Counted from the stretch's first letter, positions 1 through 10,630 are shown. The stretch: 64,000 nucleotides of DNA from Proteus columbae (GCF_009914335.1 NZ_CP043925.1:186001-250000), one strand, 5' to 3'. Numbers and translations are program-made. The notes: generated by a model not told the origin, from the sequence alone.

Positions 1-396
1 TGATAAGTTAGCGCCACTTACTTACATAATATATCGGATCTACTTGTCAATATGATTAGACATGATTAAATAAGTCTGAGATATTGAATATCAAGCGTGC
101 AAAGTAATAGAATTGAATAACATGATATGATATTTAATCTAATATGATATTTAATATAAGTAATCTGAATTCATCTAACCAGTCAAGTTGCCTTAGAATA
201 ATCTATAGTATTCAGGGAATATAAATTTTTCCAAAGTATGTTCCTAACCCATAAGTTGAAAGTACACTCATACATCGCGAAAATGAATGTCACTTTTCTG
301 GGATAAAGCAGACTGGTCTAATAGTATTAACACTCTCTAACATTATCATTTTAGTTATACCCTTATGTTAGAAAGTTATAATCTGTAATTTTACAC
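1..396. other. AT-rich region upstream of rho
   Basis: No gene is supported here. The stretch is very AT-rich and carries short repeats. The 14-mer ATATGATATTTAAT occurs twice (125-138 and 142-155, 17 bp apart), ATGATTA recurs around 50-70, and GATATTGAATATC near 80-92 is an inverted repeat. The region should contain the rho promoter and part of its untranslated leader. In E. coli trxA lies upstream of rho, but I see no trxA coding sequence in this piece. Confidence 0.5.
355..382 (+). promoter_or_regulatory. Candidate rho promoter
   Basis: TATAAT at 377-382 is a perfect -10 hexamer. The -35 (TTATAC, 355-360, 16-bp spacer) is poor, so this call rests mainly on the -10. It would start transcription near 389, about 90 nt before rho. 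The rho gene is known to be autoregulated through its leader; nothing in the sequence proves that here. Confidence 0.3.
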
Positions 397-468
397 ATGA
401 CGAAACTGACAGCGATTCGCTGTTATACTATTCACGTTCATAGTTCGAGAGTTACCCCGAGTTATTAA
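397..468 (+). CDS. Possible 23-residue leader peptide before rho
   Basis: A short ORF begins with ATG at 397 and ends with TAA at 466-468, 12 nt before the rho start. The predicted peptide has 23 residues with an HSSRVTPSY C-terminus. E. coli has a leader ORF (rhoL) in the same place, but I see no convincing similarity beyond position and the ribosome binding site is weak. It could be chance; listed only because of its position immediately upstream of an attenuated gene. Confidence 0.2.
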   Translation: MTKLTAIRCYTIHVHSSRVTPSY

Positions 469-480
469 GAACCCACCATT

Positions 481-1740
481 ATGAATCTTACCGAATTAAA
501 AAATACGCCGGTATCAGAACTGATAGCACTTGGCGAAAATATGGGGCTAGAGAATCTGGCTCGAATGAGAAAGCAAGACATTATTTTCTCTATCTTGAAG
601 CAACACGCGAAAAGTGGAGAAGATATTTTCGGTGACGGTGTGCTGGAAATATTGCAGGATGGCTTCGGCTTCCTACGTTCCGCAGACAGTTCCTACCTTG
701 CTGGTCCCGATGATATCTACGTTTCTCCAAGTCAAATTCGCCGTTTTAACCTTCGCACTGGTGACACCATCGCAGGGAAAATTCGTCCTCCTAAAGAAGG
801 TGAACGCTATTTTGCCCTCCTAAAAGTTAATGAAGTTAACTTTGATAAACCAGAAAATGCCCGCAGTAAAATCCTCTTTGAAAACTTAACACCTTTACAT
901 GCTAATAATCGTTTACGCATGGAACGTGGTAATGGTTCAACAGAAGACTTAACCGCGCGTGTTCTTGACTTAGCGGCACCAATTGGCCGTGGTCAACGTG
1001 GTCTTATCGTTGCTCCACCAAAAGCAGGTAAAACCATGTTGCTGCAAAACATTGCAGCAAATATTGCTCATAACTACCCAGATTGCGTATTAATGGTACT
1101 TCTGATTGATGAACGTCCAGAAGAAGTGACAGAAATGCAACGCTTAGTAAAAGGGGAAGTTATTGCTTCAACCTTTGACGAGCCAGCTTCTCGCCACGTA
1201 CAAGTTGCAGAAATGGTGATTGAAAAAGCGAAGCGTTTAGTTGAGCATAAAAAAGACGTTATCATCCTGTTAGACTCCATCACACGTTTAGCGCGTGCTT
1301 ATAACACAGTTGTTCCTTCATCAGGTAAAGTGTTAACAGGTGGTGTGGATGCAAACGCATTACATCGTCCTAAACGTTTCTTCGGTGCAGCTCGTAATGT
1401 TGAAGAAGGTGGTAGCTTGACTATCATTGCAACAGCATTAGTCGATACGGGTTCTAAGATGGACGAAGTTATCTACGAAGAATTTAAGGGTACAGGTAAT
1501 ATGGAATTACACCTGTCTCGTAAAATTGCTGAGAAACGTGTTTTCCCTGCGATTGATTACAATCGTTCTGGTACACGTAAAGAAGAGTTACTGACGTCTC
1601 AAGATGAGCTACAAAAAATGTGGATCCTGCGTAAAATTATTCATCCAATGGGTGAAATTGACGCAATGGAATTCCTCATTAACAAGTTAGCAATGACTAA
1701 GACAAATGAAGAATTCTTCGACTTTATGAAACGTTCATAA
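481..1740 (+). CDS. rho: Transcription termination factor Rho
   Basis: Hexameric RNA-dependent ATPase that ends transcription at rut-dependent sites. The 419-residue length equals that of E. coli Rho. The N-terminal Rho_N helical segment is followed by the cold-shock-like RNA-binding domain (GFGFLRS near residue 62). The RecA-type ATPase carries the Walker A APPKAGKT near residue 180 and a Walker B region ([10 protein letters not shown]) near residue 262. The Q-loop/R-loop region includes [20 protein letters not shown] and the HLSRK motif. The ATG start is preceded by a poor Shine-Dalgarno sequence, as in E. coli. It is monocistronic, with a strong terminator about 130 nt downstream. Identification is certain. 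Confidence 0.99.
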   Translation: MNLTELKNTPVSELIALGENMGLENLARMRKQDIIFSILKQHAKSGEDIFGDGVLEILQDGFGFLRSADSSYLAGPDDIYVSPSQIRRFNLRTGDTIAGKIRPPKEGERYFALLKVNEVNFDKPENARSKILFENLTPLHANNRLRMERGNGSTEDLTARVLDLAAPIGRGQRGLIVAPPKAGKTMLLQNIAANIAHNYPDCVLMVLLIDERPEEVTEMQRLVKGEVIASTFDEPASRHVQVAEMVIEKAKRLVEHKKDVIILLDSITRLARAYNTVVPSSGKVLTGGVDANALHRPKRFFGAARNVEEGGSLTIIATALVDTGSKMDEVIYEEFKGTGNMELHLSRKIAEKRVFPAIDYNRSGTRKEELLTSQDELQKMWILRKIIHPMGEIDAMEFLINKLAMTKTNEEFFDFMKRS

Positions 1741-1876
1741 AGGGTATTAGCAAAGTGATTGAGCTGAGAATAGGATATAAAATATTAAAATAGTGTGCTC
1801 TGTTACAGAATAAGTAATATCACCTCAATTTATATGCTGTTAAGCTCATTTACTTTGTAAGAATGACGATATGATG

Positions 1877-1907
1877 AAAACGCCACAATAGTTGTGGCGT
1901 TTTTTTG
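1877..1907 (+). terminator. Rho-independent terminator after rho
   Basis: The 8-bp stem CGCCACAA/TTGTGGCG (1881-1888 with 1892-1899) has a 3-nt loop, is flanked by AAAA and followed by a run of T. This is a textbook intrinsic terminator about 135 nt after the rho stop. It separates rho from the wec operon. Confidence 0.9.
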
Positions 1908-2149
1908 TTTTTTATGAATGTAATTCAATTTTAGATTGCAATATTTTAGCGAGATGTTGGTATATATATTGCATGTTTTGGTAATTGATAAAAATAGCGA
2001 TGGCATCAATAAAAATAGTTAAGGAAAACTTATAATTGATGAAGGGTGGTGGGTTTTGAATGAACTCGTCGTGGTGAAGCTGGAAAAAAGAATAAAAACA
2101 CATGGAAGCGTAAAATAACCAGCTATATTTATTATAGAGAACAAGTACT
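1908..2149. other. Gene-free region upstream of wecA
   Basis: AT-rich leader between the rho terminator and wecA. TATAAT at 2031-2036 is a possible -10, but no good -35 lies at the right distance. The ECA operon promoter is expected here. Minus-strand open frames crossing this region run into wecA and look like chance. Confidence 0.4.
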
Positions 2150-3238
2150 GTGGATATACTAAAAATGAGCACAAGCGTTTTTTATGTGTTCTTATTTTCT
2201 TTCGCTTTTTTATTTTTGGCTCGTAAAATTGCAAAGAAAATTGGACTCGTGGATAAACCGAATTATCGTAAAAAACATCATGGATTGATCCCCTTAGTTG
2301 GCGGAATATCAGTCTATTTTGGTATTGTTTTCGCATTTTATATTGCAGATATCTATATTCCTCATAAGGAATTGTATCTGGCTTGTGCGGGACTTCTTGT
2401 TTTTATTGGCGCTTTAGATGATCGCTTTGATATTAGTGTCAAAATTAGAGCTACAATTCAAGCTTTTGTTGGGATCGTGATGATGGTGGGTGCAGGGTTA
2501 AAACTCGACACACTGGGTCATGCTTTTGGTCCTTGGGAAATGCATTTAGGGCCTTTCGGCTATATTGTTACACTTTTCGCTGTTTGGGCAGCAATCAATG
2601 CCTTTAATATGGTTGATGGTATTGATGGGTTATTAGGTGGTCTTTCTTGTGTCTCTTTTGGCGCGCTTGGTATTTTATTATATCAAAGTGGCAATTCAGC
2701 TCTTGCATTCTGGTGCTTCTCATTTATCGCGGCAATTTTACCTTATATCCTTTTAAACTTAGGGTTTTGCGGTAAAAAATTCAAAGTCTTTATGGGAGAT
2801 GCGGGAAGTACATTGATTGGATTTACCATTATTTGGTTATTGGTCGCATCAACACAAGCTCAACCTCGCCCTGTTAAAGCGGTAACCGCACTATGGATAA
2901 TTGCTATTCCTCTTATGGATATGGTGGCAATTATGTACCGTCGTTTACGCAAAGGGATGAGCCCTTTCTCACCAGACCGTCAACATATCCACCACTTGAT
3001 TATGCGTGCAGGGTTTACCTCTCGCCAAGCCTTTATTTTAATTACGTTGGCTGCAGCTTTATTAGCCGCGATTGGTATTATCGGTCAAAACCTATCATTT
3101 GTACCTGAATGGTTTATGTTGGCATTATTCTTGCTTGCATTTGTTATGTATGGTTATTGTATTAAACGCGCGTGGCGAGTCGCTCGTTTTATTAAACGAC
3201 ATAAGCGCCGCTTACGTAGAGCAACACAACAGCATTAA
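2150..3238 (+). CDS. wecA: Undecaprenyl-phosphate GlcNAc-1-phosphate transferase WecA
   Basis: Starts ECA synthesis by moving GlcNAc-1-phosphate from UDP-GlcNAc to undecaprenyl phosphate at the inner membrane, making lipid I of the ECA pathway. In many enterics it also primes O antigen. The protein is polytopic with about 11 membrane helices. Family motifs are all visible: GALDDRFDI near residue 86, the NMVDGIDGLLGG loop, GDAGST and the HIHHLIMRAGF cytoplasmic loop. The GTG start gives MDILKMSTSV, which aligns with the E. coli N-terminus; an in-frame ATG at 2165 is a less likely alternative. First gene of the wec operon. Confidence 0.97.
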   Translation: MDILKMSTSVFYVFLFSFAFLFLARKIAKKIGLVDKPNYRKKHHGLIPLVGGISVYFGIVFAFYIADIYIPHKELYLACAGLLVFIGALDDRFDISVKIRATIQAFVGIVMMVGAGLKLDTLGHAFGPWEMHLGPFGYIVTLFAVWAAINAFNMVDGIDGLLGGLSCVSFGALGILLYQSGNSALAFWCFSFIAAILPYILLNLGFCGKKFKVFMGDAGSTLIGFTIIWLLVASTQAQPRPVKAVTALWIIAIPLMDMVAIMYRRLRKGMSPFSPDRQHIHHLIMRAGFTSRQAFILITLAAALLAAIGIIGQNLSFVPEWFMLALFLLAFVMYGYCIKRAWRVARFIKRHKRRLRRATQQH

Positions 3239-3259
3239 TATAAGCAGAGGTTTTTTAAC

Positions 3260-4321
3260 GTGATGAACTCGGAAAATAACGCCTCCCGACAGGGTGAACA
3301 GCCAGATAATGAACTCGATATTCGAGGTCTTTTTTGTGCACTTTGGTCAGGAAAAAGCTGGATTATAGGGTTCGCTCTGCTTTTTGCAGTGATTGCACTC
3401 GGTGCATCTTATTTGATGCAACCTAAATGGAGTGCAATTGCAATGACAGAGAAACCAACGATTAATAACTTAGGCAGTTATTATTCGCAATCTCAGTTTT
3501 TGCGCAATCTTGATACACAGATTAATCCTGCTGCACAAACCTCAGCTTTAACTATTTCAGATGAAGCTTATCAAGAGTTTATTACTCAAATCGCGGCGTT
3601 TGATACACGTCGTGAATTTTGGTTGCAAACGGATTATTTCAAACAGCGCAAAGAGAGTGATGAACAGGCTAATGCTGCGTTATTGGATGAGTTAATTAAC
3701 AATATTCAATTTACGCCTGCCGATGAGAAAAAATTAGTCAATGATCAACTAAAACTTATTGCGGAAACATCAAAAGAAGCGAGCCAATTATTAAATGAGT
3801 ATATTGCTTTTGCTAATAAGAGAGCAGCTACCCATCTTAATGATGAAGTGATAACAGCTTGGGCAACTAGAACTCAATCAATGAAAGCGCTAGTTAAACG
3901 TCAAGAAATGGCGGCTCAATCTGCGTATCAACGCCAAATTAACTTATTAGAGCAATCAATCAAAGTGGCTGAGAAACAAGGCATTTCTCAAAAACAAACC
4001 TCGATTGCGATTGATGAGTTACCAGATTCTAAACTGTTTTTGTTGGGTGTCCCTCTGTTGCAATCACAGCTAGAAACTTTAGTAGCAACAGGTGCTGATT
4101 TTGATAGTGATTATGATCAAAATACGGCAATGTTAGCGACCCTTGCTGTGGGCGCCAAATTACAAGATAGTTTCCAAACTTACCGTTTTCTACGTACCCC
4201 TGAAGATCCTGTGAAACGTGATAGTCCTCGCCGTGCCTTTATGATGGTACTTTGGGGCGCTATTGGTATTTTAGCGGGTGCAGGTGTTGCATTAGTAAGA
4301 CGCAGTTCATTAAAAAAATAA
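3260..4321 (+). CDS. wzzE: ECA polysaccharide chain-length modulator WzzE
   Basis: Polysaccharide co-polymerase that sets the modal chain length of ECA polymerised by WzyE. It has one membrane helix near residues 33-52, a long helical periplasmic domain, and a second helix at the C-terminus preceded by the proline-rich segment RTPEDPVKRDSPRRAF that marks the Wzz family. The GTG at 3260 sits 9 nt after AGAGG; an ATG directly follows at 3263, so either could be used. It lies 21 nt after wecA. Confidence 0.95.
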   Translation: MMNSENNASRQGEQPDNELDIRGLFCALWSGKSWIIGFALLFAVIALGASYLMQPKWSAIAMTEKPTINNLGSYYSQSQFLRNLDTQINPAAQTSALTISDEAYQEFITQIAAFDTRREFWLQTDYFKQRKESDEQANAALLDELINNIQFTPADEKKLVNDQLKLIAETSKEASQLLNEYIAFANKRAATHLNDEVITAWATRTQSMKALVKRQEMAAQSAYQRQINLLEQSIKVAEKQGISQKQTSIAIDELPDSKLFLLGVPLLQSQLETLVATGADFDSDYDQNTAMLATLAVGAKLQDSFQTYRFLRTPEDPVKRDSPRRAFMMVLWGAIGILAGAGVALVRRSSLKK

Positions 4322-4331
4322 TAATTAAATT

Positions 4332-4380
4332 TTGTCATTGATGACAATAACGAGACATCAGGTGTTTCGGCACTTGATGT
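4332..4380 (+). other. Tandem hairpins in the wzzE-wecB gap
   Basis: Two adjacent inverted repeats fill the only sizeable gap in the wec operon. TTGTCAT/ATGACAA lies at 4332-4338 and 4341-4347. A 10-bp stem pairs 4355-4364 with 4371-4380, with one G-T pair and a 6-nt loop TTTCGG. No T-run follows, so they are not classical terminators. They may stabilise or process the mRNA or attenuate transcription. Confidence 0.55.
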
Positions 4381-4448
4381 ATTGAGAATAAGGGCATATT
4401 GCTTTCCCAAAAATAAGCGATATAACAATGAAAAAAAAGAGAGCCACT

Positions 4449-5579
4449 GTGAAAGTGTTGACTGTTTTTGGCACACGCCCTGAAGCGATAAAAATGGCAC
4501 CTTTAGTGCACGCTTTAGCAAATGATGATTCGTTTGAAGCGAAGGTATGTGTTACGGCCCAACATCGAGAAATGCTTGATCAGGTATTAAATCTTTTTGA
4601 GATCAAACCAGATTACGATCTCAATATTATGAAACCAGGACAAGATTTAACGGATATTACCTGTCGTATTTTAGAAGGGTTAAAACCGGTATTAGCGTCA
4701 TTTCAACCTGATGTTGTTTTGGTACATGGTGATACAACAACGACCATGGCAGCAAGTTTAGCCGCATTTTATCAACGAATTCCCGTTGGTCATGTGGAGG
4801 CTGGGCTACGTACTGGCAATCTTTACTCCCCTTGGCCTGAAGAGGCAAACCGTACTATTGCAGGTCATCTTGCAATGTATCATTTCGCACCAACAGAAAC
4901 TGCAAAATTAAATTTGGTACGAGAAGCGGTTGCGGATAAAAATATTTTTGTCACAGGGAATACGGTAATTGATGCGTTGTTTTGGGTAAGTGACAGAGTG
5001 ATGGGCAATCAAACACTCTTAAATGAGCTTGCTGTAAACTATCCATTTATTCAGCCTGATAAGAAAATGATCTTGGTAACAGGACATCGTCGAGAAAGCT
5101 TTGGTGGTGGTTTTGAACGTATCTGCCAAGCTTTAGCTGAAATTGCATTAGCACACCCTGATGTAGAAGTTGTTTATCCTGTTCACTTAAATCCTAATGT
5201 GAGTGAGCCTGTTCAACGGATCCTTCATGGTATTGATAATATTAAGCTGATCCAGCCACAAGATTATCTCCCATTCGTTTATTTAATGAACCATGCTTAC
5301 CTTATTTTGACCGACTCTGGTGGAATTCAAGAAGAAGCTCCTTCATTAGGTAAGCCTGTTCTTGTAATGCGAGACACAACAGAACGCCCAGAAGCTGTTG
5401 AAGCGGGCTCTGTTCGTTTAGTCGGAACAGATACTAAACGTATTGTTAGCGAAGTAACCTCTTTATTGACAGACGAAAACGCGTATCACCAAATGAGTAA
5501 GGCGACAAACCCTTACGGTGATGGTCATGCCTGCCAACGTATTCTTGAAGCATTGAAAAAAAATCAGGTGACATTATGA
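4449..5579 (+). CDS. wecB: UDP-N-acetylglucosamine 2-epimerase (non-hydrolysing) WecB
   Basis: Cytosolic enzyme converting UDP-GlcNAc to UDP-ManNAc, the precursor of the second ECA sugar. It has the GT-B-like epimerase fold with motifs [14 protein letters not shown] at the N-terminus, [29 protein letters not shown] and the C-terminal [15 protein letters not shown] nucleotide site. The GTG at 4449 gives [12 protein letters not shown], matching the E. coli start. An in-frame ATG at 4428 would add seven lysine-rich residues and has no better ribosome binding site. It overlaps wecC by four bases, suggesting coupled translation. Confidence 0.96.
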   Translation: MKVLTVFGTRPEAIKMAPLVHALANDDSFEAKVCVTAQHREMLDQVLNLFEIKPDYDLNIMKPGQDLTDITCRILEGLKPVLASFQPDVVLVHGDTTTTMAASLAAFYQRIPVGHVEAGLRTGNLYSPWPEEANRTIAGHLAMYHFAPTETAKLNLVREAVADKNIFVTGNTVIDALFWVSDRVMGNQTLLNELAVNYPFIQPDKKMILVTGHRRESFGGGFERICQALAEIALAHPDVEVVYPVHLNPNVSEPVQRILHGIDNIKLIQPQDYLPFVYLMNHAYLILTDSGGIQEEAPSLGKPVLVMRDTTERPEAVEAGSVRLVGTDTKRIVSEVTSLLTDENAYHQMSKATNPYGDGHACQRILEALKKNQVTL

Positions 5580-6838
5580 GTTTTGAAACTATTTCTGTTA
5601 TCGGCCTCGGCTACATTGGTTTACCTACAGCGGCAGCTTTTGCCTCTCGTAAAAAAAGCGTCATCGGTGTTGATGTTAATCAGCATGCAGTTGATACGAT
5701 TAATAAAGGTCAAATTCACATTGTTGAGCCTGATCTTGATAAAGTCGTTAAACAAGCGGTTGAAGAAGGTCATTTAAAAGCCTATACCACGCCACAGCCA
5801 GCAGATGCTTACCTTATTGCTGTACCTACACCATTTAAAGGTGAGCATGAGCCTGATTTGGCTTATGTTGAAGCAGCTGCCCGCTCTATCGCACCTGTAC
5901 TGAAGAAAGGTGATCTTATTATTCTAGAATCAACCTCACCAGTTGGTTCTACTGAAAAAATGGCAGAGTGGTTAGCAGAAGCTCGCCCAGATTTAACTTT
6001 CCCTCATCAACAAGGTGAAGATGCTGATATCGATGTTGCTTACTGCCCTGAGCGTGTATTACCGGGTCAAGTGATGATTGAACTTATCCGCAATGACCGT
6101 GTTGTCGGTGGGATGAACCGTAAATCTTCAGAACGTGCGAGTGAATTGTACAAAATTTTCCTTGAAGGTGAATGTGTTATCACCAATGCACGTACCGCAG
6201 AAATGTGTAAGCTGACTGAAAATAGCTTCCGTGATGTTAATATTGCGTTTGCTAATGAATTATCACTGATCTGCGCTGACCAAGATATTAATGTGTGGGA
6301 GCTAATTAGCTTGGCGAACCGCCATCCTCGCGTCAATATTTTACAACCAGGTCCAGGCGTTGGCGGACACTGTATCGCTGTTGACCCTTGGTTTATCGTG
6401 TCACAAAATCCAAAACAATCCCGTTTAATTCACACTGCGCGTTTAGTCAATGATGGCAAACCTGTGTGGGTTATCGACCAAGTTAAAGCCGCTGTTGCAG
6501 ATTGCCTTACTGAAACAGGTAAACGTGCAAACGAAATTAAAATTGCCTGCTTTGGTTTAGCCTTTAAGCCTAATATCGATGACTTACGTGAAAGCCCAGC
6601 GATGAATATCACTAAACAAGTTGCTGATTGGCACAGTGGTACTACGTTGGCGGTTGAACCTAATATTCATGAATTACCAACAAAACTGAAAGGGATCACA
6701 GAGTTAGTATCAACAGAACAAGCTCTGAAAGACGCTGATATTGTCTTAATGTTAGTTGATCACCAACAATTTAAGGCGATCCCTGGTAGTAAAATCACTC
6801 AAAAATGGATTGTAGATACTAAAGGAGTATGGCGTTGA
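5576..6838 (+). CDS. wecC: UDP-N-acetyl-D-mannosamine dehydrogenase WecC
   Basis: Oxidises UDP-ManNAc to UDP-ManNAcA with two NAD per turn, supplying the acidic ECA sugar. The 420 residues have the UDP-glucose/GDP-mannose dehydrogenase layout: an N-terminal Rossmann motif [14 protein letters not shown], a central domain, and the catalytic cysteine in [15 protein letters not shown] near residue 265. The C-terminal UDP-binding domain carries [17 protein letters not shown]. The start ATG overlaps the wecB stop (ATGA). A good Shine-Dalgarno for the next gene is embedded at its 3' end. Confidence 0.97.
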   Translation: MSFETISVIGLGYIGLPTAAAFASRKKSVIGVDVNQHAVDTINKGQIHIVEPDLDKVVKQAVEEGHLKAYTTPQPADAYLIAVPTPFKGEHEPDLAYVEAAARSIAPVLKKGDLIILESTSPVGSTEKMAEWLAEARPDLTFPHQQGEDADIDVAYCPERVLPGQVMIELIRNDRVVGGMNRKSSERASELYKIFLEGECVITNARTAEMCKLTENSFRDVNIAFANELSLICADQDINVWELISLANRHPRVNILQPGPGVGGHCIAVDPWFIVSQNPKQSRLIHTARLVNDGKPVWVIDQVKAAVADCLTETGKRANEIKIACFGLAFKPNIDDLRESPAMNITKQVADWHSGTTLAVEPNIHELPTKLKGITELVSTEQALKDADIVLMLVDHQQFKAIPGSKITQKWIVDTKGVWR

Positions 6839-7902
6839 AACGCATTCTAGTGACAGGCGGAGCCGGTTTTATTGGCTCTGCTGTTGTTCGACATATTATT
6901 GAAAACACCAATGACAGTGTTGTTGTGGTGGATAAACTAACTTATGCCGGTAATTTAGAGTCATTAGCAACTGTAGCCGACAGTGAACGTTATGCTTTTG
7001 AGCAAGTCGATATCTGTGATAGAGCCGAGCTTGACCGCTTATTTGCTCAATATCAGCCAGATGTTGTGATGCACTTGGCGGCAGAAAGCCATGTTGACCG
7101 CTCTATTGATGGTCCTGCTGCGTTTATTGAAACCAATATTGTTGGCACTTACACCTTATTGGAAGCAGCTCGCCACTTTTGGCAAGTTTTACCACAAGAA
7201 AAGAAAACGGCATTTCGTTTCCACCATATCTCAACCGATGAAGTGTATGGCGATTTAGAAGGCACAGACGACTTCTTCACTGAAACAACGCCTTATGCAC
7301 CAAGTAGCCCATATTCTGCTTCTAAGGCCTCAAGTGACCACTTAGTGCGTGCTTGGTTACGAACTTATGGCTTACCAACTGTAATTACCAATTGCTCAAA
7401 TAACTATGGTCCTTACCATTTTCCTGAAAAATTAATCCCATTAATTATCTTAAATGCGATTTCAGGAAAACCATTACCTGTTTATGGTAAAGGTGAACAG
7501 ATCCGTGATTGGCTCTATGTTGAAGATCATGCTCGTGCGCTCTATTTAGTCGCAACAACGGCAACACCGGGTAAAACCTACAATATTGGCGGTCATAATG
7601 AGCGTCGTAATATTGATGTTGTGAAAACAATTTGTGCATTACTTGAAGAGCTATACCCGAACAAACCCGCAGGCGTTGCTCAATATGTTGATTTAATCAC
7701 GTATGTGAAAGACAGACCGGGTCATGATCTGCGCTACGCCATTGATGCAGCGAAAATTGAAGCTGAATTAGGTTGGAAACCAGAAGAGACATTTGAATCA
7801 GGCATTCGTAAAACCGTGTTGTGGTATTTAAATAACGAAACTTGGTGGAAACGTGTGCTTGATGGCTCTTATGCAGGTGAACGTCTAGGGCTTGGGAACT
7901 GA
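6835..7902 (+). CDS. rffG: dTDP-glucose 4,6-dehydratase RffG
   Basis: Converts dTDP-glucose to dTDP-4-keto-6-deoxyglucose on the way to dTDP-Fuc4NAc, the third ECA sugar. Short-chain dehydrogenase/reductase family: GGAGFIG at the N-terminus binds [12 protein letters not shown] lies around residue 133, and YSASK is the catalytic Tyr-Lys pair. I chose the TTG at 6835 because AGGAG (6823-6827) is 7 nt upstream and the resulting MKRILVTGG matches E. coli RffG. The ATG at 6829, only 1 nt from that Shine-Dalgarno, would add Met-Ala. Overlaps wecC by four bases. Confidence 0.96.
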   Translation: MKRILVTGGAGFIGSAVVRHIIENTNDSVVVVDKLTYAGNLESLATVADSERYAFEQVDICDRAELDRLFAQYQPDVVMHLAAESHVDRSIDGPAAFIETNIVGTYTLLEAARHFWQVLPQEKKTAFRFHHISTDEVYGDLEGTDDFFTETTPYAPSSPYSASKASSDHLVRAWLRTYGLPTVITNCSNNYGPYHFPEKLIPLIILNAISGKPLPVYGKGEQIRDWLYVEDHARALYLVATTATPGKTYNIGGHNERRNIDVVKTICALLEELYPNKPAGVAQYVDLITYVKDRPGHDLRYAIDAAKIEAELGWKPEETFESGIRKTVLWYLNNETWWKRVLDGSYAGERLGLGN

Positions 7903-7923
7903 TTAAGTAAAGAAGGATAAATG

Positions 7924-8805
7924 ATGAAAGGTATTATTTTAGCGGGTGGTTCTGGTACACGACTGCATCCGATAACCAAAGGGGTATCGAAGCAGTTATT
8001 GCCTATCTATGATAAGCCCATGATCTATTATCCGCTTTCAGTTCTGATGCTTGCTGGCATTCGAGATATTTTGATCATCACAACACCAGATGATATGACC
8101 TCATTTCAGCGCTTATTGGGTGATGGTTCTGCATTTGGTGTTCGTCTTCAATATAAAATTCAGCCATCTCCTGATGGCTTGGCCCAAGCCTTTATTTTGG
8201 GCGAGGAATTTATTGGTGATGACCATTGCTGTTTAGTTTTAGGCGATAATATCTATTTTGGTCAAGGGTTTAGTCCAAAATTGAAACAAGTTGCACAACG
8301 TGAACGTGGCGCAACCGTGTTTGGTTATCAAGTGATGGATCCTGAGCGATTTGGTGTCGTTGAATTTGACGATGATTTCAAAGTGTTATCCATTGAAGAG
8401 AAGCCAGAACAACCTAAGTCTAATTGGGCGGTGACAGGGCTTTATTTCTACGATAACCGTGTGGTTGATTTTGCCAAACGAGTCAAACCTTCGATTCGTG
8501 GTGAATTAGAAATTACGTCGATTAATCAGATGTATCTTGAATGTGGTGAGCTTAACGTTGAACTACTGGGACGTGGTTTTGCGTGGTTAGATACCGGAAC
8601 TCACGATAGTTTAATTGAAGCCAGTACTTTTGTTCAAACCGTTGAAAAACGTCAAGGATTTAAAGTGGCGTGTCTTGAAGAGATTGCTTGGCGCAATGGT
8701 TGGCTCAGTGATGACCAAGTAAGAGAAAGCGCAAAATCACTGTCTAAAACAGGTTATGGCCGCTATCTATTGGATTTATTACATGTCCGTCCTCGCCAAT
8801 ATTAA
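7924..8805 (+). CDS. rffH: Glucose-1-phosphate thymidylyltransferase RffH
   Basis: Makes dTDP-glucose from dTTP and glucose-1-phosphate, feeding RffG. Nucleotidyltransferase signature [19 protein letters not shown] lies at the N-terminus, followed by [18 protein letters not shown] (metal Asp) and the [19 protein letters not shown] segment. It has 293 residues, the normal family length. Of the tandem ATGs at 7921 and 7924, the second has the better spacing to AAGG (7913-7916). Paralogous to RmlA proteins; the operon context assigns it to ECA. Confidence 0.96.
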   Translation: MKGIILAGGSGTRLHPITKGVSKQLLPIYDKPMIYYPLSVLMLAGIRDILIITTPDDMTSFQRLLGDGSAFGVRLQYKIQPSPDGLAQAFILGEEFIGDDHCCLVLGDNIYFGQGFSPKLKQVAQRERGATVFGYQVMDPERFGVVEFDDDFKVLSIEEKPEQPKSNWAVTGLYFYDNRVVDFAKRVKPSIRGELEITSINQMYLECGELNVELLGRGFAWLDTGTHDSLIEASTFVQTVEKRQGFKVACLEEIAWRNGWLSDDQVRESAKSLSKTGYGRYLLDLLHVRPRQY

Positions 8806-9496
8806 TTATCTTGAGTGGGAAAGCGAGTATTTCTCCCTCAAAACAGGGCGCCTTGAGTTTGATACACAAGCGCCCGTGTTAACAGACGAACAACTTGACG
8901 CTTTTGCTGTGGTTCAAGCTAAAGTCGCATCTCATGAGCTTTCTCTCATCGATAAACTCAGCCAATTAGGTTTTCAATTTGCGGAAGGTGAAATTGATTT
9001 TAAGCTTTCAATTGGCACAGAAAATGCTTGTAAGAAAGCGACGGAATATTGTTTTAGAAAAGCCAATGAAGATGATATCGATTTATTGATGGCAACGGCT
9101 TCAGAAGCTTTTGTACAAAGTCGTTTTAGAACACCTTGGTATCAAGAAGGCGATAGCAGTCGTTTTTATGCATTATGGGTTAAAAAAGCAGTGTTAGGTA
9201 CGTTCGATGATATCTGTTTACTGACTTATGATGCTGAAAATAACGTGAGTGGTTTTGTCACTTTACGTCAAATATCTGAAAGTGAAGCAAGAGTGGGATT
9301 ACTCGCAGTAATGCCCAACAGAATAGGGCAAGGCATTGGTAAACAACTGATGTCGGTCGCGAAGTTTTGGTGTCAACAACAAAGTATTTCAACCTTATAT
9401 GTTGCAACACAGATCAGCAATATTGCAGCTTCGCGTTTATACACACACAGTGGGGGCTTAATAGAGAGCACCACTTATTGGTTATACAGGGGATAA
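8783..9496 (+). CDS. wecD: dTDP-4-amino-4,6-dideoxygalactose N-acetyltransferase WecD
   Basis: Acetylates dTDP-Fuc4N with acetyl-CoA to give dTDP-Fuc4NAc. A GNAT fold occupies the C-terminal half: the region near [20 protein letters not shown] holds the acetyl-CoA pyrophosphate loop, and the conserved C-terminus is ESTTYWLYR. The N-terminus [14 protein letters not shown] aligns with E. coli WecD, so the ATG at 8783 is the start, inside the last 23 bases of rffH. This overlap suggests coupling. Confidence 0.93.
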   Translation: MSVLANINYLEWESEYFSLKTGRLEFDTQAPVLTDEQLDAFAVVQAKVASHELSLIDKLSQLGFQFAEGEIDFKLSIGTENACKKATEYCFRKANEDDIDLLMATASEAFVQSRFRTPWYQEGDSSRFYALWVKKAVLGTFDDICLLTYDAENNVSGFVTLRQISESEARVGLLAVMPNRIGQGIGKQLMSVAKFWCQQQSISTLYVATQISNIAASRLYTHSGGLIESTTYWLYRG

Positions 9497-9497
9497 T

Positions 9498-10628
9498 ATG
9501 ATTCCGTTTAATAAACCACCCGTTGTCGGCACAGAATTAGAATATATGAAACAGGCTATGGAAAGTGGCAAGCTCTGTGGTGATGGCAATTTCACAAAGA
9601 AATGTGAAAAGTGGTTAGAAGAACAATTTCATTGTCATAAAACGCTGTTAACGCCTTCTTGTACAGCATCGCTTGAAATGGCTGCCATCTTATTAGATAT
9701 CAAGCCTGGCGATGAAGTCATCATGCCAAGTTTTACCTTTGTTTCGACCTCTAATGCGTTTGTATTACGTGGCGCAACGATTGTTTTCGTTGATATTCGT
9801 CCAGATACTATGAATATTGATGAAACAAAAATTGAAGCAGCAATCACAAATAAAACGCGCGCGATAGTGCCCGTTCATTACGCAGGTGTTGCGTGTGAAA
9901 TGGATACCATTATGGCGATTGCGAAAAGACATAATCTATTCGTGATTGAAGATGCTGCACAAGGTGTCATGTCAACTTACAAGGGCAAAGCGCTTGGCAC
10001 GATTGGTCATATTGGTTGTTATAGTTTCCATGAGACTAAAAACTACTCATCAGGTGGTGAGGGTGGTGCAACGTTAATTAACGATCCTGAGTTAATCAAT
10101 CGCGCAGAAGTTATCCGTGAAAAAGGCACTAACCGCAGCCAATTTTTCCGTGGTCAGGTAGATAAATATACTTGGCGAGATATTGGTTCTAGCTATTTAA
10201 TGTCAGACTTACAAGCAGCTTATCTGTGGGCTCAACTTGAAGAAGCTGAAAAAATTAATGAGCGTCGTTTAGCATTTTGGCAGATTTACTATGATGCATT
10301 GACACCATTAGCAGAAAAAGGCTTATTGGCGCTTCCAATCGTTCCTGAAGGGTTAGAACACAATGCACATATGTTCTATATCAAACTGAAAGATATCGAG
10401 CAACGTACCGCGTTTAATGACTACATGAAAGAGCATGGTGTCTTAACGGTATTCCACTATGTATCATTACATACCAGCCCAGCAGGTATGAAGTTTGGTC
10501 GCTTTGACGGTGAAGATATTTTCACAACGCAAGAAAGTGAGCGTTTAGTGCGTTTACCTATGTTCTACAACATGACAGAAGAAGAGCAACAGACTGTTAT
10601 TGGTCATATTCGCGACTTTTTTGCTTAA
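9498..10628 (+). CDS. wecE: dTDP-4-amino-4,6-dideoxygalactose transaminase WecE
   Basis: PLP-dependent sugar aminotransferase (DegT/DnrJ/EryC1 family) that converts dTDP-4-keto-6-deoxyglucose to dTDP-Fuc4N with glutamate as donor. The PLP-binding lysine is in CYSFHETKNYSSGGEGG near residue 181. VIEDAAQGV supplies the Asp that contacts the pyridine nitrogen. The 376 residues match the family. The strong AGGGGA lies just before the ATG, one base after the wecD stop. Confidence 0.97.
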   Translation: MIPFNKPPVVGTELEYMKQAMESGKLCGDGNFTKKCEKWLEEQFHCHKTLLTPSCTASLEMAAILLDIKPGDEVIMPSFTFVSTSNAFVLRGATIVFVDIRPDTMNIDETKIEAAITNKTRAIVPVHYAGVACEMDTIMAIAKRHNLFVIEDAAQGVMSTYKGKALGTIGHIGCYSFHETKNYSSGGEGGATLINDPELINRAEVIREKGTNRSQFFRGQVDKYTWRDIGSSYLMSDLQAAYLWAQLEEAEKINERRLAFWQIYYDALTPLAEKGLLALPIVPEGLEHNAHMFYIKLKDIEQRTAFNDYMKEHGVLTVFHYVSLHTSPAGMKFGRFDGEDIFTTQESERLVRLPMFYNMTEEEQQTVIGHIRDFFA

Positions 10629-10630
10629 TT

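Noticed and set aside
1912..2336. Minus-strand ORFs upstream of and into wecA
   Set aside because: They overlap the wecA coding region and have no homology or ribosome binding site; AT-rich chance frames.
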